This document shows, piece by piece, positions 11,594 through 21,282 of a DNA stretch of 64,000 bases. The notes beneath the pieces were generated by a model that was given only the letters and a program-made list of their open reading frames with translations, did no database searches and was not told where the DNA came from. The translations under genes and the position numbers were made by a program. Source of the DNA: Tridacna crocea (lineage: Eukaryota > Mollusca > Bivalvia > Cardiida > Cardiidae). Position 1 is the first letter of the stretch. Every line of letters starts with the position of its first letter. The DNA is taken from the NCBI GenBank assembly GCA_943736015.1, contig OX031071.1, forward strand, positions 38,286,619-38,350,618. The letters are read 5' to 3'.

Positions 11594-11822
11594 TTAACCC
11601 TTTACCACACGAGAAAATTCTAGACTGGTCCAAATTGAAAGCATTTGCAGACGAAAAAATAAAGGTGACTGAAAAATAGAAATTTGTTCTGGAAAGGGTA
11701 GAAAACACTGTGGGAAAAGGAGAAAATGCTGGTTACCAGCATTTTCTCCTTTTCCCACAGTGTTTTCAAAAGGCTTCTTTCTCAGGGGCGTCAAAAGTAG
11801 GGATTGAGTGGTAATGGGTTAA
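11594..11822 (+). mobile_element. TTAA-MITE, well-preserved reference copy
   Basis: TTAACCCTTTACCACACGAG at the left and TTGAGTGGTAATGGGTTAA at the right, 229 bp in all. Central arms GAAAACACTGTGGGAAAAGG and its complement pair perfectly for about 33 nt around GGTTACC. This is one of the cleanest copies for defining the family. Confidence 0.93.
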
Positions 11823-12221
11823 GGTGTTCGAGGCCTAACTCTCTGCAAAATCATCGTCTAATATCGTGTAATATCGACGTACTCGGACAAGCTGTCGGTT
11901 AATCTCGGTCTCTACCGTAGTTTTCGTATTTTTTCTGGATGAACTCTGCATACCGGTGATTTTTTTCAGACAGTATTCTAGAAATTTTTAGAAAACGAAA
12001 TTTATTTTTTTACCAAAAAACTGATTTGATTTTAGTTGTTTGTAAGTCACGTGACGTGGGTTTTCCCCACTTGACGTATTTATGTTTGGTTCCAAAATGG
12101 CTGCCCTTATCGACAAAATTAGGGACTACCGTTGTCGTTGCCGAAAAACTAAATCATAGCGAGCCAAAAGGTCAGTTATTATCTAGATCATAACTATGCA
12201 TCGGGATTTATCTGCAAAGGA
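11823..12221 (+). promoter_or_regulatory. Possible promoter region upstream of the Mutator-like exon
   Basis: It holds a TCACGTGA palindrome (12047-12054), ACGTGGG...CCCACTTGACGT flanks, and AAAATGGCTGCC near 12092, which resembles a YY1-type initiator. This cluster lies just upstream of the exon at 12222. Initiation here is inferred; no start-site signal is decisive. Confidence 0.25.
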
Positions 12222-12518
12222 ATGAGTTGCACGAGGGAGATTTGTCCGGTGGAGGGCAAATTATATGAAAAAGAACATCGCCCGGAAGGTCGACGGATAG
12301 TGGAATTTTCAGTTTTGTTAGAAGCGCTTCAAAACTGTGAAAAATGCCGACTTGGACCTGTTCCACTTACCTTGTATACTATCAAAGGTGAAACGAAGGA
12401 AGGACTTGGTGGCTGTTTGAAAGTTCAGTGCCAAAATCCAGATTTTTGCCATGTAAACACAGCACCTTATGGAAAAACGTACCGTGCTAGGAAGACTGGG
12501 GCACAAAGCTTGGTACAG
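12222..12518 (+). CDS. Candidate first coding exon of a Mutator-like transposase-domain protein
   Basis: Open for 99 codons from ATG 12222 to a consensus splice donor CAG/GTAAGA at 12518, phase 0. The peptide has GRRIVEFSVLLEALQ (residues 23-37), Cys39-x2-Cys42, then EGLGG (60-64) and Cys70-x5-Cys76. This order of GRRIV box, paired cysteines and GLGG box resembles, from memory, the N-terminal zinc-binding part of Mutator-like transposase-domain proteins found as many copies in cnidarians and molluscs. Two further candidate exons with compatible reading phase lie downstream (13273, 14973), but the expected DDE core is not visible between them. A MITE at 12554 sits just inside the presumed intron. 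It may be a domesticated gene, a decayed transposon or a fragment; I favour a fragment. Confidence 0.5.
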
Positions 12519-12553
12519 GTAAGAAAAATACAAGTGTGACTGTGACTCTACTC

Positions 12554-12764
12554 AAATCCCTGCTTTTGATGCCCCTGTGAAAGAAGCCTCTTGAAAACAC
12601 TGTGGGAAAAGGAGAAAATGCTGGTAACCAGCATTTTCTCCTGTTTCCAGTGTTTTCTACCCTTCCCAGAACAAATTTTAATTTCTCAGTCACCTTTATT
12701 TTGTTGTCTGCAAATGCTTTCAAGTTGAACAAGTCTAAAATTTTGTTGTGTGGTAAAAAGTTAA
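12554..12764 (-). mobile_element. TTAA-MITE copy, reverse orientation
   Basis: Begins within AAATCCCTGCTTTTGATGCC (extreme left end lost) and ends TTGTGTGGTAAAAAGTTAA. It has a strong central GGAGAAAATGCTGGTAACCA hairpin. Confidence 0.88.
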
Positions 12765-12956
12765 TTGGACAATGCCCCCGTAATATCCTCCATATACCGG
12801 TATGTTTTCCACAAAAAAAAATGCACAATCCAAGGACAGAAATCTGTACAAGCCTACTTAGTCTAGTGACTCTGTAATACTATATCTTTTTTTTTTTCTA
12901 AGTATTTTCTGTGTATAGAACAAAAGTGTAATAAATATGAAGATGTTTATAAAACA

Positions 12957-13010
12957 GTTGCCAGATGACAAAATTTTAGACTTGTCCAAAATGTAAGAAA
13001 ATGTAGACAA
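12957..13010 (+). repeat. Short TTAA-MITE fragment
   Basis: GCCAGATGACAAAATTTTAG and ACTTGTCCAAAATG match the left inner part of the family only. Confidence 0.55.
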
Positions 13011-13272
13011 ATATAAAGAAGAAAATAATTAAAAATGAAAACAAAAAGTTCTCTGTAGAATAGAAAAAATTGTAGAAAAAAAACTACATGTATCTTGATA
13101 CTACTAGCATTTCTTATTTTCCCCATATATTTTAATTGATAATATCTCAAGCTCATGTAAACCAATGATTGAAGGCTTCTATCAGTGAGAAAATGTATCA
13201 TGTTTGTAAAATGAAATGAATTCTTTTCAGCACTTTTACAAGTTTTTCTCATTTTTTTTCTCCTTTATGCAG

Positions 13273-13352
13273 AGCAATAGAAGAGTCTTGTGATGCTGAA
13301 TGGAAATGTAAAGAAGACATGGAGTTAAACTCTGTACCAGTAATTGAAAAAA
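13273..13352 (+). CDS. Candidate internal exon of the Mutator-like gene remnant
   Basis: A long pyrimidine tract ending CTCCTTTATGCAG precedes an 80-nt open stretch that ends at GTAAGA. Read with two bases borrowed from the previous exon it gives AIEESCDAEWKCKEDMEL..., and it leaves one base over, exactly the phase needed by the candidate exon at 14973. The ESC-rich segment is reminiscent of the middle of Mutator-like proteins. Support is splice consensus and phase only. The incoming phase does not match the exon ending at 12518, so at least one exon is missing or lost. Confidence 0.35.
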
Positions 13353-13587
13353 GTAAGAGGTAGGTTTGAATCTACACATATTACTGTGTATTTGTTACTT
13401 TGGTAAATGAGACAGTATTTATTAATTCTAAGTAGAATGCTGCTTGTTTTGTGCATTGCATCACAGTCATTGTGACACTCAGAAAGTCAGATCATAACTG
13501 CATGAAAAACAAAGCAATGTGCTTGTAAAGAATAAAAAATTATTCTATTTCAGGAGTTTTAATGGAAACACAACTTATATACAAACT

Positions 13588-13712
13588 GGAGTCTTTTATC
13601 GGAAAAAGAGAAATTTGCTTATTACAAGCAATTTCTCCTTTTCCCACAGCCTTTTTAAAAGACATGTACTGCTGACACGTAAAACCACAGCTTTGTTTGG
13701 TAAAGGGCTAAA
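13588..13712 (+). mobile_element. TTAA-MITE, right half
   Basis: Hairpin GAGAAATTTGCTTATTACAA and partner, then right terminus TTTGTTTGGTAAAGGGCTAA. The left half is missing. The AAATTGC hairpin variant is shared with the copy at 14684. Confidence 0.7.
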
Positions 13713-14121
13713 TTTGTCTCTTGTCTGATTTTTCAATCATGTTTTGTGCTATCTATATTTCAGAAAAGAAAGTGCTGGTTTGATTGTTGCTTGCCAAAAG
13801 GTTTCAAGGGCTAGGAGAAGCTGTTGACCAAGTTTCCCCGTAAAGAGCGCTATGGAATGTCATGAGCTGTAGATACTGCCTGGCAGAAAAGGGGATTTGA
13901 TAGTCTAACATGTATGTTTTCCCATATGTTTGTTCGTAGTCTTTTCATGATATTTCTTGTTTCATTTTTACAATCTCTAGACTTTTTATCATACAATATT
14001 TTGTAAGTTTAAATGAAAGAGCATGTTTATGAAAATGTGAGCTGGAGTGTGTGGCATTTGTGGTGGATCTGCTGTGATGTTTGTAGCACCCTACTACCAA
14101 ATTAAAAATTATGAAATTTCA

Positions 14122-14599
14122 TCTAACCCTTTACCAAATGACAAAATTTTAGACTGGTTCAAATTGAAAGCACTAGCAGACAACAAAATAAACATAACTC
14201 AAAAATTTAAATTTGTTTCCAGACGGGTAGAAAACATTGTGGAAAAAGGAGAAAATGCTGGTTACCAGCATTTTCTCCTTATCCCACAATGATTTCAAAG
14301 CAGACAACAAAATAAACATAACTCAAAAATTTAAATTTATTTCCAGAATGGTAGAAAACATTGTGGGAAAAGGAGAAAATGCTGGTTACCAGCATTTTCT
14401 CCTTATCCCACAATGATTTCAAAGCAGACAACAAAATAAACATAACTCAAAAATTTAAATTTATTTCCAGAAGGGTAGAAAACATTGTGGAAAAAGGAGA
14501 AAATGATGGTTACTAGCATTTTCTCCTTATCCCACAATGATTTCAAAAGGCTTCTATCTTAGGGTTATAAAAACCAGGGATTGATTGGTAAAGGGTTAA
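14122..14599 (+). mobile_element. TTAA-MITE with internally triplicated hairpin
   Basis: Termini CTAACCCTTTACCAAATGAC and TTGATTGGTAAAGGGTTAA enclose three direct copies of a 124-bp block starting GCAGACAACAAAATAAACAT at 14176, 14300 and 14424. Each block contains its own complete central hairpin. The element is therefore 478 bp instead of about 230. Confidence 0.9.
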
Positions 14600-14683
14600 G
14601 CATGCAGCATCTCATGAAATTTTTTAGACTTGTCTAACAGGATAGAATTTTTGGATGAAAAATTTACTTAGTACCAATATGAA

Positions 14684-14914
14684 TTAACCCATTTCCAGAT
14701 GACAAAATTTTAGACTGGTCCAAATTGAGGCAAATTGCAGACAACATTAAAGTGCATCTAAAATGAAAAATATGTGTGATATAGCGTAGAAAACATTGTG
14801 AGAAAAGGAGAAATTGCTTGTTACAAGCAATTCCTCCTTTTCTCACAATGTTTTCCACAGCTATATATCTTTCTTTAGTGTGTCAAAATGTGGCATTATG
14901 TGGTAATGGGTTAA
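14684..14914 (+). mobile_element. TTAA-MITE copy, AAATTGC hairpin variant
   Basis: TTAACCCATTTCCAGATGAC to TTATGTGGTAATGGGTTAA, 231 bp. Central arms AGAAAACATTGTGAGAAAAG and GGAGAAATTGCTTGTTACAA pair with their partners. Confidence 0.9.
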
Positions 14915-14972
14915 TCTCTTTGAAAAAGAAATAAATGAAAAAATAAACTCATGATATTTTTCTATTTTACAG

Positions 14973-15079
14973 CTCACACATTTGTAATGAGCAAAGCCAA
15001 ATATGGAGAAAAAGTCATGAAGGCGATAGTGAAACATAGAATCTGTGGAACATGTAAATGGTGGCAAACTCAGGGTTAA
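14973..15079 (+). CDS. Candidate exon of the Mutator-like gene remnant, ending in a stop
   Basis: The acceptor TTCTATTTTACAG ends at 14972. The following frame starts with two bases, which suits the one base left by the exon at 13352. It reads HTFVMSKAKYGEKVMKAIVK then HRICGTCKWW, with a Cys-x2-Cys-x-Trp-Trp box, before TAA at 15077. From memory this resembles the VKxRxCGxCKWW segment preceding the His-Cys box of Mutator-like proteins. A different frame stays open from 15058 to 15249 (63 codons, NLEHLKKIYSREGKDGLL...), so a frameshift or another exon is possible. I do not recognise that peptide. Confidence 0.4.
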
Positions 15080-15312
15080 ATCTTGAACATCTAAAGAAGA
15101 TTTATTCCAGGGAAGGGAAAGATGGTCTTCTGAATATATTTACTGTGAAAAACACTGAAGGCCAGCCACGTGTTACAAACACAAAGAGAACTCTAGAAAG
15201 TGTTATTCCAAAAGTTGCTGACTATTTGAGAAGTGTTAATAGGAAATGAAATCCTTCAAATTATTTTTGTGGTGGTGCTCTTCAGAAAGAAGGCAATGAA
15301 ACATTTAGATTA

Positions 15313-15541
15313 CAACTCTTTACCACATAATCCGGACTTTTAATGACCCTGAAAAAGAAACCTTTTGAAAACATTGTGAGTAAAGAATAAAAAGACTGGT
15401 AACCTGCATTTTATCCTTTTCCCATAATATTTTCTACCCATCCCAAAAGGAATTTCAGTTTCTAAGTTATACTTATTCTATCGTCTGCAAGTGCTCTCAA
15501 TTTGGACCAGTCTTAAAAATTGTCATGTGGTAAACGGTTAA
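15313..15541 (-). mobile_element. TTAA-MITE copy, reverse orientation
   Basis: CAACTCTTTACCACATAATC to TTGTCATGTGGTAAACGGTTAA-like end. Its last TTAA (15538-15541) is also the first TTAA of the next copy. Confidence 0.82.
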
Positions 15542-15765
15542 CCCATTACCGAACAACAATATTTTAGACCGGTCCAAATTGAAAGCATTTGCAAATGACA
15601 AAATAAAAGTGACTGAAATTTAAAATTTGTTTTGTGAAGGGTAGAAAACATTGTGGGAAAAGGAGAAAATGCTGGTTACCAGCATTTTCTCATTTTCCCA
15701 AGATGTTTTCTAAAGGCTTCTTTCTCAGGGGTGTCAAAATTAGGGATTGTGTGGTAATGGGTTAA
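15538..15765 (+). mobile_element. TTAA-MITE copy (first of duplicated pair)
   Basis: TTAACCCATTACCGAACAAC to TTGTGTGGTAATGGGTTAA, 228 bp. Central GGAGAAAATGCTGGTTACCA hairpin intact. Confidence 0.93.
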
Positions 15766-15786
15766 TTGAACTGCTTTGGTAAACGG

Positions 15787-16014
15787 TTAACCCATTACCG
15801 AACAACAATATTTTAGACTGGTCCAAATTGAAAGCATTTGCAAATGACAAAATAAAAGTGACTGAAATTTAAAATTTGTTTTGTGAAGGGTAGAAAACAT
15901 TGTGGGAAAAGGAGAAAATGCTGGTTACCAGCATTTTCTCATTTTCCCAAGATGTTTTCTAAAGGCTTCTTTCTCAGGGGTGTCAAAATTAGGGATTGTG
16001 TGGTAATGGGTTAA
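15787..16014 (+). mobile_element. TTAA-MITE copy (second of duplicated pair)
   Basis: Almost identical to the copy at 15538 and displaced by 249 bp. It arose by local duplication rather than independent insertion. Confidence 0.93.
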
Positions 16015-16315
16015 TTGAACTGCTTCTAAACATAATGCAATGTACATGTATATAAATGACCCGTCATCTGTAAAGTAACCTTCTCTGAAGTGCAAAAAGT
16101 GTTGACCCTGGTCAGAATGTTCAAAGTGCATTGTTTGCAAATAGCATGGCAAAGTTTAGTAATGATATGTGTGGTTTACTTGGTTTTTTTACTTGGAACA
16201 TATTTTCACTATCAAAAAGAAAAATAATTGAAAAAAAAAAATATAAAGCCAGGAATATGTAATTGCATTTTTGCTTTTTTACTTAGAATTTTTATCCACC
16301 TTTCAAATTTGACAT

Positions 16316-16920
16316 TGTTGGCATTGACCTTGTCACCAGAAGAGTAATGGTGAGCTATGCCTTCTCACAAAATTGTAAGCTTGTAACTTGAATACTTGTT
16401 TTTTTCCACAGATTTCTGGCAAATGTTACAGTTTTGATATTTTTGTGAAAATGCGACCTTGATATTTGACCTTGACCTTGTCAGAAGACCTTAAAACAGG
16501 TTACCAAAAGAAAATATGTGAGGTACATATTCCTTTCAAATATTGACTTTGAAACCAGATATTTTTAAGAAATTCCTGGCAAATGTTTAGATTTTTGTTG
16601 ATTCTTTGATAATTTGACCTTGACCTTACCAGATGATGATAACTTTTTAAACTTTGTTATCAGCTGAAACATTTTGATGAGATTCACCTTCATACCAAAT
16701 ATGAGGTTTGCAATTGTAATCCTTCAAAAATTACGGGGAAATATTTATAGTTTTGATCATTTTTTTCTAAAATTTGACCTTGATATTTGACCTTGACTTA
16801 GTCTAATGACATCAACTTTGTTATCAGCTGAAGCATAATAGTAATATGTACCATCATACCAGATATGAACTTTGTACCTTATATACATTACAAATTACAG
16901 GCAAATGTTCAGTTTTATGT
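16316..16920. repeat. Degenerate tandem repeat with TGACCTTGACCTT boxes
   Basis: ATTTGACCTTGACCTT-like boxes recur near 16470, 16615 and 16775, each preceded by TTCTGGCAAATGTT-like sequence and followed by an ATCAGCTGAA or similar box. Spacing is about 140-160 bp. It is probably an old tandem-core element of the pearl type. Confidence 0.5.
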
Positions 16921-16930
16921 TAATTTTCTG

Positions 16931-18104
16931 AGAGAAAGACCGAATGCACCGTACCATATCTAGGTCAGATTTTCTCTGAAACCGTGTGGTAAAGTTCCTT
17001 AAAAACTCTTTCCAGTATTCATTAATGGTGTCTTGAATTTTTGGAGAAGTTCTAATGAATTCAAGTTTTATTTGAATTTTTTAGGATTTTTTGAAATTTA
17101 GTGTGAACTGGTCAAACGTACTTGAAAATTGTCTAGTTGAAGGACCTATATGTGACTTTTGTCAGAATACTTTCTACCTTTGGACAAAAAAAATCCATTT
17201 TTGATTAAATTTTGATGAAGTGATATTTATTTGCTTGTTTGATACCATTTTTGTTCATAAATTTTGAAAAACCTGATAAATATGTTAAGTTTTATAGAGG
17301 TAGTAGTCTATTATTTTTATCAGTTTTGATGTTCACGGGTTATGAGATAAAATTCCTCATAATTCAACTTACACGTGGTATTTTTTTTTTTAAATTTCAA
17401 CATAAAGTGTCTTTACCAGTTACAATTGCAGTGAGACTTAGTTTATGATGATTTTGAAAAATGAGAGTTAGGCCCCGTATACCTTAATTCAAATTTTTTT
17501 TCAGTATGAAGGGGAATTTTTTCAAAGAGTATAAAAAAAGAGTAATTTGCGAATATCATCTATTCTTGCCCTTACTTTAGAATTCTTAAACAGATATCAA
17601 GTGATATCTTAGGTTTTTATTGAAATCAGTATTAGCAAAATATATGGAATGCATGCTTAATATTTTTTTTTTTCAACCAGTAAGTATAAGAAACATATCT
17701 TACCTCAATTTCTGTGTATTGAGTTGATGACACAGAGTCTTCATTATCATAGTGTTTTTCGTTGCAAATAACGTTTGTTATTTAATAATTTCTACCACAT
17801 CTCCGAGGGTAACTGCATGGCTTGACAGATTTTGCCACAGGCCCACCTTCATGTTATTGGTCCCATCATCCAGTGTTATTGTTCTCACATCTAATTCTTT
17901 CGAGTTAACCCTTACTTTGGTGGCAAGGCTGTCCTACAGAAATAGAAGAAAAAATAATTTCATAGCTTTGGATACATAGTGCAAAACTATTTAATAAAAG
18001 TAGATTAATATGTGACATATGAACTATACTTATTCATTTTTTTTTGAATGATCATAAATTTATAATTTGAAAATGGCCTCTACATGACTTAAGTTAACCT
18101 GGTA
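16931..18104. other. Unassigned AT-rich spacer
   Basis: Short open frames only, with no splice-supported exon and no family resemblance. Confidence 0.4.
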
Positions 18105-19664
18105 CAGTGGATTCCACTTAATCGCAACCCTGTTTATCGGGATTTTCGGTTATATGCAAGATTTGGTCCAGCACCGATCCATTTCCTATTTAGACAACGT
18201 AAATTTCAACGCTTAATCGGGATCCTATAAATAGAACATTTCGGTTTTTTGCAACGAAAAATTTGCAAGTTATTCGAAATTCTAGTGTTTATTAGCAATT
18301 CCTTGGGATAAGACAGCGAAAAATTCCAATCTGTCCGAGAAAAAAAAGGTTACTCAAAACGATGAAAGTCGAATTTCAGTGCATACGGAGAATCACAGAT
18401 AAAAACTGATGCAACTGCATACAAACGACGAGTCCGACATGATCCGTTTTCATAATTTAGTCATTAAAGATAAAAATTCTTGGCGTATTTCATGTTATTC
18501 TTTTCATTTAAGAAAGTGCAATAACGTTTACAAAACATCTGCAAATGGCCGACATTCTGAATATGGACCTCGTTAACTCAGTGGCTGTTTTGCAGCATTG
18601 GTGCATTAGTTTACTTCACTGGTTGCCGATTATCAAGTTCAACTATGGACGGTTACGCGAGATTTCGGGTACCAGGCTGTACACCCACCACCAAGAGCAC
18701 TGATAAATACAATGGTAATTTTAGTGCAGGAAAATTGGCGAAAAGATTACTACTTGTAATTAAATCTTGTCTTGGTATAACTCGGCAAAAATTAAAAAAA
18801 AAAAATATACATGGACTTTGTATGATCAGACTTCACACTGTGCAGTCTGATCTCGGTCTACGCTCCCCGAAAGCAACTGAAGACGAATTCGGCACTTTAC
18901 CTGTTACAAGAAAGACCGATCGAATTAACCTATCGCCGATCAGATAATTACACACTGGGTAGAAAAAAACTTAACTGTTTGTAAATGTCTCGTTGATAAT
19001 CCAATTTGTGACAAACAATTTGACTGCAGGCGTGAGAGTAAGGTGTACCGAATGTAAACTGTGAAAAACACAGAAAACCGTTTCTTACTAAGGTCTGCTT
19101 TGAATGGTATGGCCTAAATTAAGGCGTTAAAATAGAATCGTCTGTGCGGCAATCAGTCTATGACGTCACACAAAATTTTACCCACCCATTCAACCAAACA
19201 GGTGGCGAGTCGGGGTTTATACAGGTGCACAGTACACGATCATGTTGTGTAAGAATGTGCATGTACACAAGGAGTAATTGTTAGATAACCAGAAACTGGA
19301 GATATGCGTCAAAACCTGTGTTTACAAAAAGTTTGTGTTGAATTTTATGTCAAACGAAGCATCACCATGGCCAACAGCCTGGATCGTTTCTGGTACTTTG
19401 TGCACTTGATATGTAAATAAAGTAAGCAAACAAATATATTTTTTTAAAACTTGTTTAGTTTGAAATACATATATTTAAAAAAAATATGAACATTAATCAA
19501 ATGATCGGGATGCAAGATCTGAACGTCTGTCATTAGAACGAAACGATCGTCTGCATCTCTGGTTAGACTTCCGGTCTGAAAAGAGCCATCGGATTATCGG
19601 GCCGACCGCTTATTCGGGACATTTTCTCTGACAAATAGGACTTGCAAATAAGCGGAATCTACTG
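18105..19664. mobile_element. pogo/Tigger-like non-autonomous element with TA target sites
   Basis: Flanked by TA at 18103-18104 and 19665-19666. Left end CAGTGGATTCCACTTAATCG and right end (reverse complement) CAGTAGATTCCGCTTATTTG are clear inverted termini of the CAGT...TTCGCTTA type known from pogo. Related sub-terminal boxes (TTTATCGGGATTTTCGG, TTATCGGGCCGACCGCTTATTCGGG) recur inside both ends. At 1560 bp it lacks a recognisable DDE transposase. The only notable frame, 18645-18947 (100 codons, MDGYARFRVPGCTPTTKSTD...), is not known to me. Confidence 0.75.
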
Positions 19665-19764
19665 TATTGCACCCAACAATCAAGCCATACCACAAATAAC
19701 ACAAGTATGCAATTTCAAAGCCCATAAACCAACTCTTAAAAAATTAAAATCCATGTCCAAGGTG

Positions 19765-20305
19765 GGTATTTATACGACTTAAAACTTAACTGGTATTGAG
19801 ATTGATATGAAAAAATAATACAAATCATCAATAATTAAGAATCACAAAATGACAAAGAAAAAATTTTTTTGATGGTGTTCCCTTAAAAGGCTATGTAGCC
19901 TCTTAACCCATTACCACACAATCCCTTCTTTTGACAACCCTGAGAAAGAAGCCTATACAGAAAACATTGTGAGAAAAGGAGAAAATGCTGGTAACCAGTA
20001 TTTTCTCCTTTTCATACGATGTTTTCTACTCTTCACAAAACAAATTTCAGTCACTTTTATTTTGTCGTCTGCAAATGCTTTCAATTTGGACAAGCCTAAA
20101 ATATTGTCGTTTGGTAATTAGTTAAAGTATTTTTAGATTTCAAGAAAGCATTGTGGGAATGTCAAAAGACTAGCATGTGACTGGTGACGCTTAAATTCAA
20201 TAACATAACAAGCATGTAATTATTTTCCATAATCATAATGTCTTATGTTTATTTCAAAGCTTCCTTTGCGTAATTCCAGTATGTAAATGAGCGAGTTGCT
20301 CATGT
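19765..20305 (+). repeat. Dispersed 0.54-kb repeat, copy 2 (first part, MITE inside)
   Basis: Same landmarks as copy 1, interrupted by a MITE at 19903-20125 and then by a pearl-type element from 20306. It resumes at 21283 and runs to about 21355 (GTAGTAAATCTCTAATTTCT). Confidence 0.75.
19903..20125 (-). mobile_element. TTAA-MITE nested in dispersed repeat copy 2
   Basis: TTAACCCATTACCACACAAT to TTGTCGTTTGGTAATTAGTTAA-like end, 223 bp. Flanking host sequence GGCTATGTAGCCTC and AGTATTTTTAGATTTC is continuous in copy 1 around TTTA, so the insertion at a TTAA-like target is directly visible. Confidence 0.92.
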
Positions 20306-21282
20306 AACAAGAACCTTCAGAGACGGGTTATGCTCCCCGAACAAGTGCTTGTCATAAAATATATGAAATTGATATAAATTTACTTCTTTTATCCTAAAAG
20401 GACCTGTTCGTGCTCCCCAAAAATTCAAGTGAAAAGGCAATTACCAACTTAGAGATAGCCAAGACAAACTTGTAGAGGACAATAAGCCCACTAAGCCCCC
20501 TTTAAGCCCTCTTTTCCCATAAGGCAATATTGCATCATTGAAATAAATACAACTGGTGTGTGATTTTTGGCATTTTTTGATAATAATTCAAATTTCGAAA
20601 TTTCATAAAATTTTGAGCAGTCATGTAGTAAATATTACATAAAAGGATTTTTTTACATGAAGCCCCCTTTTTCCGTGTTGCAGCCTGAAATTGAGAAACC
20701 GAAAGAGAGGTACTTGGGCAACGTTCAAACAAGTTATTTTGCTTAAAAGGCCCCTTTTTCCTTGGCATTTTACAAGAAACCCCCTTTTTCCATGACAGAG
20801 GGTCAAATTGAAAAACACATAGATAAAGAAACAAGAGCACATGGTGAAACTTTGAAAAAGCAATATAACCATGAAGTTTAATGAAATTTTGACCAAAACT
20901 GAATGAGACATTAGTAAAAATTGGAATTTTGCAAGAAAACCCCTTTTTCCATGACGGAATGTCAACTTAAAAACGCCTAGATTAAAAATAGCAAGAGCCT
21001 ATGCTGAATCTTTCAATAAACAATATAACCATGAAGTTTCATGAAATTTTGACAAAAACTGAATGAGATAGTAGTAAAAATTGCAATTTTGCATTAAGCC
21101 CCTTTTTCCATGACACGGGGTCAAATGGAAAAACCAGGAAAGTTATATCGGCACCTTACCCTAAGGAGTTCATATATGAAGTTTTATCCAATTTGGTCCA
21201 GGGGTTGTGGAGAAATGACCTCGGATGGAGAGACGGAAGGACAGACGAAGCGGCGACTATATGCTTGCCCTTCGGGGAGCAT
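20306..21282 (+). mobile_element. Pearl-type element with complementary GCTCCCCGAA ends
   Basis: Starts AACAAGAACC, with TTATGCTCCCCGAA near 20328, and ends TTCGGGGAGCATAA near 21270, exact complements. The core has about 159-bp units (CCCTTTTTCCATGAC near 20781, 20941 and 21100), then GGAGAGACGGAAGGACAGAC. Alignment with copies 1 and 3 of the host repeat shows insertion between GCTCATGT and AAAAATA with no evident target duplication, as expected for rolling-circle elements. Confidence 0.78.

Larger units (their letters stand above)
15529..16025. repeat. Recent 249-bp tandem duplication containing a MITE
   Basis: The block GGTAAACGGTTAACCC...TTGAACTGCTT occurs at about 15529 and again at about 15778. 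The only clear difference is GACCGGTCC versus GACTGGTCC. The duplicated block consists of one whole MITE plus about 20 bp of flank. Confidence 0.9.

Noticed and set aside
12487-12828. 113-codon minus-strand frame
   Set aside because: Mostly a reading of the TTAA-MITE and its hairpin; similar peptides with KPFENTVGKGENAGNQ appear wherever the MITE lies in that frame.
20535-20965. Overlapping 101- and 114-codon minus-strand frames with KKGASCK/GKRGFL repeats
   Set aside because: Produced by the 159-bp units of the inserted pearl-type element.
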